A stretch of 64,000 bases of DNA from NCBI RefSeq assembly GCF_009668025.1, contig NZ_WJXZ01000012.1:1-64000 (forward strand), in the 5' to 3' direction. The position numbers and the translations under genes are program-made. The notes below the pieces were generated by a model. That model did not search any database. It had not been told where the DNA came from and worked only from the letters and a program-made list of their open reading frames with translations. The DNA comes from Larkinella terrae. Lineage in GTDB: Bacteria; Bacteroidota; Bacteroidia; Cytophagales; Spirosomataceae. Positions 60,384 to 64,000 of this stretch are shown in pieces (within the stretch, counting starts at the first letter, position 1; every line of letters begins with the position of its first letter).

Positions 60384-61508
60384 ATGAAAAAACTATTCGT
60401 AGTAACCGCACTCCTTTTAAGCTTTATGACCCGCGCGCAATCGCCCAAAGAAGTTCTTTACGTCGGAACGTACTCGACCCGGGGCAGCGAAGGGGTTTAC
60501 GTCCTGGAATTCGACCGCGCCAACGGTTCGCTAAAACAACTCCAGACGGTTTCCAACGCCAAAAGTCCGTCGTTTCTGGCCATTCATCCCACCGGCAAGT
60601 ACCTGTATTCGGTCAACGAAGCGGCTGCCAACTCGGGCGGGGTGAGTTCGTACGCCATCGAACCCAAAACCGGTAAGCTGACGATGCTGAACCAGCAGTC
60701 GTCGCACGGCCGCGGCCCCTGCCACATCGCCATCGACCAAACCGGTAAACTCGCGTTTGTCTCGAACTACGGCGGGGGAACGTTCACGGTTTTGCCAATC
60801 CAGAACGACGGCAAGCTGGGCCTCGCCACCGACACGCTGAAGTACGAAGGCAAAGGCGCCCACGCCCAACGGCAGGAAAAACCGCACATTCACTCGGCCA
60901 CGGTTTCGCCCAACAACCGGTTTGTGTACGTCTGCGACCTCGGCACCGACAAGGTTTACATTTACGAGTTCGATCAGGCATCGGGCAAGGTAAAACCGGC
61001 CGCAACGCCCTACGCCAGCGTTTCGCCGGGTTCGGGACCGCGCCACATCACGATTCACCCCAACGGCAAATACCTCTATCTGGTGGAAGAACTGACCTCG
61101 TCGGTGGCTACCTTTGCGCTCAACAGCAAAACCGGTGCCCTGACGCTCCTTGAGGATAACGTGAAAACGCTGCCCGCCGATTTTAGCGGCAACAACACCA
61201 GCGCCGACATTCATACCGACCCGAAAGGCAAGTTTCTGTACCAATCGAATCGCGGGTACAATGCGCTGGCGATCCTGTCGATTGCCGCCGACGGAAAACC
61301 GACGCTCATCGGGCAGCAGCCGACGGAGGGGAAAACGCCCCGCAATTTCCTGATCGATCCCAAAGGGGAATACGCCTTTGCCGCCAATCAGGATACGGAC
61401 AACATTGTGGTGTATAAAGTTGACGGCAAAACCGGTAAACTGACGCCGACGGGCCACCAGATCAAAGTGCCTGCGCCGGTTTGCCTGAAGTTATTTACGG
61501 TGAAATGA
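60384..61508 (+). CDS. Lactonase family seven-bladed propeller (6-phosphogluconolactonase-like), exported
   Basis: 374-aa exported protein. The signal peptide is MKKLFVVTALLLSFMTRAQ. Propeller repeats contain PSFLAIHPTGKYLYSVNE, GPCHIAIDQTGKLAFVSNYGGG and GPRHITIHPNGKYLYLVEE, typical of the lactonase (PF10282-like) family that includes E. coli Pgl. Export makes a role in the pentose-phosphate pathway unlikely; hydrolysis of sugar lactones in the periplasm fits better. Its stop codon overlaps the start of the GRAS-like gene (ATGA), so the two are translationally coupled. Confidence 0.9.
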   Translation: MKKLFVVTALLLSFMTRAQSPKEVLYVGTYSTRGSEGVYVLEFDRANGSLKQLQTVSNAKSPSFLAIHPTGKYLYSVNEAAANSGGVSSYAIEPKTGKLTMLNQQSSHGRGPCHIAIDQTGKLAFVSNYGGGTFTVLPIQNDGKLGLATDTLKYEGKGAHAQRQEKPHIHSATVSPNNRFVYVCDLGTDKVYIYEFDQASGKVKPAATPYASVSPGSGPRHITIHPNGKYLYLVEELTSSVATFALNSKTGALTLLEDNVKTLPADFSGNNTSADIHTDPKGKFLYQSNRGYNALAILSIAADGKPTLIGQQPTEGKTPRNFLIDPKGEYAFAANQDTDNIVVYKVDGKTGKLTPTGHQIKVPAPVCLKLFTVK

Positions 61509-62581
61509 CGAAAACGGAACTGAGCCAACTGCTTGATTCTCTGCATAATCAATTTGCTTCTTTGGCTCTATCCGGACTGGAGGAGCAGTTGCAGGCCCAT
61601 CTTTTGGCAATTGAAACCCAACCGGAATTGTTGCTGGACGCGCTGTTTCTGAAAGCCATTCGCGATCACGTTCAGCCGCAGGCCAACTCGCACGAGCACC
61701 TGTATTTGCAGCGGTTTGAGATTCCGCAGATTGTGCTGTTCGATGTGCTGATCAACCGGATGCCGTTTGTGGTGATGAGCCACGCCATCACGAATCGGGC
61801 GATGGTAAACGCGTTGAAAACCGCCGAAAAAGCCGTGGTGATGGACGTCGGAATTGGGCGGGGAATTCAGATCGTGCGGCTGTTCGACGAGCTGATCAAA
61901 ACCGAAAACCGCCTGCAAAAACTGACCATTGTTGGCGTCGAACCGTTTGCCGAAGCCGTTGCTTTTGCCGAAACGCAGATTCGGGACACCGCCGACAAAG
62001 CCCCGTTTGCCGTCGAATTCGTTCCGCTGATCTCCCTGGTCGAAGAGCTGGCGCCCGACGCGCTGGCCCGGACACTGCCCACGGAATACGACCGGTTTGT
62101 GATCAACAGCTCCCTCACGGTTCATCACCTGCCCACGGCTCCGCAGCGGCAGGCGCTTTTTCAGCAACTCTGGTCATTGCAACCCGATTTATTCCTGCTG
62201 ACCGAACCGCACTCGGACCATCTGGAACCGGACTGGCGTCAACGGACACTGAATGCTTATAGCCATTACGGCGCAGCATTTGGCGTCATCGACGGTCTGG
62301 ACATTGACCCCACGGCCAAAAACGGCTTGAAAATGTTTTTCGGGCGCGAAATCGACGACGTTGTCGGCAATCCCGACGATCATCGGTTCGAGAAACACCA
62401 GGAAGCCGGGCAGTGGATTCAGTATTTGCACGAAAGCGGTTTTCGACTGATTCCGGAATTCGACATTCCGGTCAATTTGCCCCCCTCGCCTATTCGTTTG
62501 CGAACGCAGCCGGGCGGTTTTCTGGCGATGGAACACGAGGGGATAAATGTGCTTTCGATTTTTCAGGCAACCAGCCGCTGA
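61505..62581 (+). CDS. GRAS-like methyltransferase-fold protein
   Basis: 358-aa cytosolic protein. Its core resembles bacterial GRAS-domain proteins: helical region to about 100, then AVVMDVGIGRGIQIVRLFDELI (a glycine-rich strand-loop like the SAM or GRAS VHIID/LRITGV motifs, described from about 112), LTIVGVEPFAEAVAFAE, and the FVINSSLTVHHLPTAP block, then LFLLTEPHSDHLEPDW. It lacks classic DNA-binding motifs. Bacterial GRAS proteins are thought to bind or modify small molecules. The preceding lactonase overlaps it by four bases and a small methyltransferase gene follows after 4 bases, so all three form one operon. Substrate unknown. Confidence 0.75.
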   Translation: MTKTELSQLLDSLHNQFASLALSGLEEQLQAHLLAIETQPELLLDALFLKAIRDHVQPQANSHEHLYLQRFEIPQIVLFDVLINRMPFVVMSHAITNRAMVNALKTAEKAVVMDVGIGRGIQIVRLFDELIKTENRLQKLTIVGVEPFAEAVAFAETQIRDTADKAPFAVEFVPLISLVEELAPDALARTLPTEYDRFVINSSLTVHHLPTAPQRQALFQQLWSLQPDLFLLTEPHSDHLEPDWRQRTLNAYSHYGAAFGVIDGLDIDPTAKNGLKMFFGREIDDVVGNPDDHRFEKHQEAGQWIQYLHESGFRLIPEFDIPVNLPPSPIRLRTQPGGFLAMEHEGINVLSIFQATSR

Positions 62582-62585
62582 CCCC

Positions 62586-63113
62586 ATGCAACTCTCCGAA
62601 GCCATTCAATTGATTCGAAACGACCAGATTAGCGCGGCAACGCCCTCGGTTTGGGCAGATTTGGGTTGCGGGTCCGGTTTGTTCACGTTTGCGCTGGCTC
62701 ATTATTTACCGGCGGGCAGCCGTATTTACGCCCTCGACCAAAACAATCCGCTGAAACCGGAAATCCGGCCCAATGGGGTCGAAGTGGTGCCACGGCAGAA
62801 GGATTTTGTTCGGGACGAGCTGGAGCTTCCGGCGCTGGACGGGATTCTGATGGCCAACGCCCTGCATTACGTCGCGGATAAACCCGGTTTTCTCCGTAAG
62901 CTCCAGACGTATCTGAAACCGAATGGCCGGTTTTTGATCGTCGAATACGATACCGACAAACCAGTTCCGACCTGGGTGCCGTATCCCATCAGCTTTGCTT
63001 CGCTAACCCGATTGGTTACGACAGCCGGTTACAGCACCATTGAAAAGCTGGGCGAACGACCTTCGCGCTACGGCACCGGAAACATGTACGCGGCCTTCAT
63101 TACGCGCACCTGA
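62586..63113 (+). CDS. Class I SAM-dependent methyltransferase (175 aa)
   Basis: Small Rossmann-fold methyltransferase. Motif I is VWADLGCGSGLFTFALAH, the acidic residue after strand 2 is YALDQNN, and motif post-I/II is LDGILMANALHYVADKPGFL, followed by LKPNGRFLIVEYDTDKP. The length is at the low end for the family because the N-terminal cap is short. The start ATG at 62586 lies 4 bases after the GRAS-like gene stop. It probably acts with that protein on a common small molecule; inference from coupling only. Confidence 0.88.
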   Translation: MQLSEAIQLIRNDQISAATPSVWADLGCGSGLFTFALAHYLPAGSRIYALDQNNPLKPEIRPNGVEVVPRQKDFVRDELELPALDGILMANALHYVADKPGFLRKLQTYLKPNGRFLIVEYDTDKPVPTWVPYPISFASLTRLVTTAGYSTIEKLGERPSRYGTGNMYAAFITRT

Positions 63114-63294
63114 TCCTCTGCAAAAACCGGGTTGAAAGCATAAAACCAGCCCCTTCTTTCTTCTCTTGTCTCTTCTCTTTCTTCTAAAGAAATATTGTCG
63201 TAATTACCCCCTAACGTTGCCGTTTTCACACGCCATCAAAGTCAGAATGAGGTGGTAACTTTGTACTGTTCAACCAATTAAACAACAAAGAGCC

Positions 63295-63723
63295 ATGAAA
63301 AAGACGAAAATTTTGTACTGGGTTTTTACGGGTCTGTTTGCGTTCATCATGCTGGGTTCGGCCATTCCGGACGTGCTGGTTATGGACATGGCTGTGGTTG
63401 GTTTTAAAGACATGGGGCTGCCCGCTTACCTCGTGCCGTTCGTCGGCTGGGCCAAAGTGTTGGGTGTCGTTGCCATTCTGGTTCCCGGTTTTGCGCGGCT
63501 CAAGGAATGGGCCTATGCCGGTTTGTTCATCGACCTGATTGGCGCGACCTACTGCATTGCCAGCTCCGGTATTCCCGTAGCCAACTGGGCGCCCATGCTG
63601 ATTTTTGTGGGCATCGGAGCCGCTTCCTACGTGTTTTACCACAAAAAGGAAAAAACCGCTTTTTCCGAAAGCACAAAAACCGGTCAGCGAAACCAGAAAC
63701 CGCTGCAAACGGTTCTTAGCTAA
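63295..63723 (+). CDS. DoxX-like small membrane protein
   Basis: 142-aa membrane protein with four hydrophobic segments: KILYWVFTGLFAFIMLGSAIP, LPAYLVPFVGWAKVLGVVAIL and two more (the first described from residue 5). This arrangement and the GWAKVLG/AGLFIDLIGA phrases are typical of DoxX-like proteins. The C-terminal tail is charged and polar. Function is unknown; relatives are linked to redox or thiol homeostasis. A stable inverted repeat follows. Confidence 0.82.
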   Translation: MKKTKILYWVFTGLFAFIMLGSAIPDVLVMDMAVVGFKDMGLPAYLVPFVGWAKVLGVVAILVPGFARLKEWAYAGLFIDLIGATYCIASSGIPVANWAPMLIFVGIGAASYVFYHKKEKTAFSESTKTGQRNQKPLQTVLS

Positions 63724-63755
63724 ACTGCGTTTCCCAACTGAATTCGATTCCGTGC

Positions 63756-63799
63756 GGTGGTTGGAATCTGTGCCGACGTGCAGATTCCAACCACCTTTT
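63756..63799 (+). terminator. Inverted repeat, probable terminator
   Basis: Perfect 15-bp stem GGTGGTTGGAATCTG / CAGATTCCAACCACC with a 10-base loop, followed by TTTT. It lies 33 bases after the DoxX-like gene and may also be another dispersed palindrome. Confidence 0.7.
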
Positions 63800-63830
63800 C
63801 AGGCCATTACCCATTAGGAACAACAACTAC

Positions 63831-64000
63831 ATGAATAAACGTTTTTACGCCATTCTGGCCAATACGCTGGCCGCTTCCCTGACCAACAACTGCGTCTGGT
63901 TCGCGCTGACGTTCTGGTTATACCTCGAAACCAAGTCGGTGGTTGCCACGTCGGTCATGGCCGGAATCTACCTCGGCACGGTGGCCGTTTCCGGGTTTTT
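63831..64000 (+). CDS. MFS transporter, 5' part only
   Basis: The frame starting MNKRFYAILANTLAASLTNN and continuing with a hydrophobic second stretch (VATSVMAGIYLGTVAVSGF) looks like the first two membrane segments of a major facilitator transporter of the MFS_3/enterobactin-exporter-like type. The gene runs off the right edge of the window, so length and substrate are unknown. Confidence 0.75.
   Translation, partial: MNKRFYAILANTLAASLTNNCVWFALTFWLYLETKSVVATSVMAGIYLGTVAVSGF

Overview
The window looks like a chromosome segment of an aerobic Bacteroidota bacterium of the order Cytophagales, most like the Spirosoma/Larkinella group. This rests on SusC/SusD outer-membrane pairs, LytS/LytTR and 7TM-DISM sensor kinases, a family S9 DPP-IV-type peptidase, ThuA and PVC-type cytochrome proteins, a TAnnTTTG-type promoter candidate, the general absence of strong Shine-Dalgarno sites, and a moderately GC-rich base composition. 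The genus is inference; no rRNA or tRNA gene was seen.

Layout. 0.2-2.7 kb: LytS/LytTR two-component pair ending in a strong bidirectional terminator. 2.7-9.0 kb: tripartite RND efflux operon (membrane fusion protein, pump, TolC), divergent from an ArsR regulator. 9.0-13.0 kb: small outer-membrane protein, an unusual ChrB-domain/AraC fusion regulator, a hypothetical protein, a TlpA-like thioredoxin and a TauE/SafE anion exporter. 13.2-22.95 kb: a sulfated-glycan utilisation operon read leftwards (Cys-rich leader peptide, SusC, SusD, two sulfatases, an exported formylglycine-generating enzyme). 23-31 kb: FAD oxidoreductase, M81 and M28 peptidases, a P-loop kinase and an Opu-type ABC importer. 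31.5-43.7 kb: acetyltransferase, orphan 7TM-DISM kinase, ThuA protein, a large SGNH/dehydrogenase/cytochrome c protein, PlsY, M20 dipeptidase, DUF1207 protein and a second, ATPase-less copy of the Opu permease-binding protein fusion. 43.8-50.4 kb: J-domain coiled-coil protein, then an AT-rich two-gene island of unknown function that abuts a 5'-truncated, triply frameshifted threonine-aldolase pseudogene. 50.4-64 kb: EamA transporter, DUF4345 protein, fatty acid desaturase, TonB-dependent receptor, esterase, VapBC module, DPP-IV peptidase, YceI protein, a lactonase / GRAS-like / methyltransferase operon, DoxX-like protein and the start of an MFS transporter.

The most coherent system is the sulfated-glycan locus. 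SusCD import the glycan, two Cys-type sulfatases remove sulfate, and a lipoprotein FGE carrying both catalytic cysteines would activate them. A short upstream peptide ending in four consecutive Cys codons could report cysteine (sulfur) status by attenuation. A TauE/SafE exporter lies just beyond the operon's terminator. The most novel candidate is the AT-rich island at 45-49.3 kb.

The window is also rich in dispersed palindromes that sit between genes, often inside operons. At least three families are visible: a C4TAAATC3-type family with about six full copies, a CACGGACTG/CAGTCCGTG family, and two composite elements made of inverted REP-like hairpins, one of which encloses a 19-bp tandem array.
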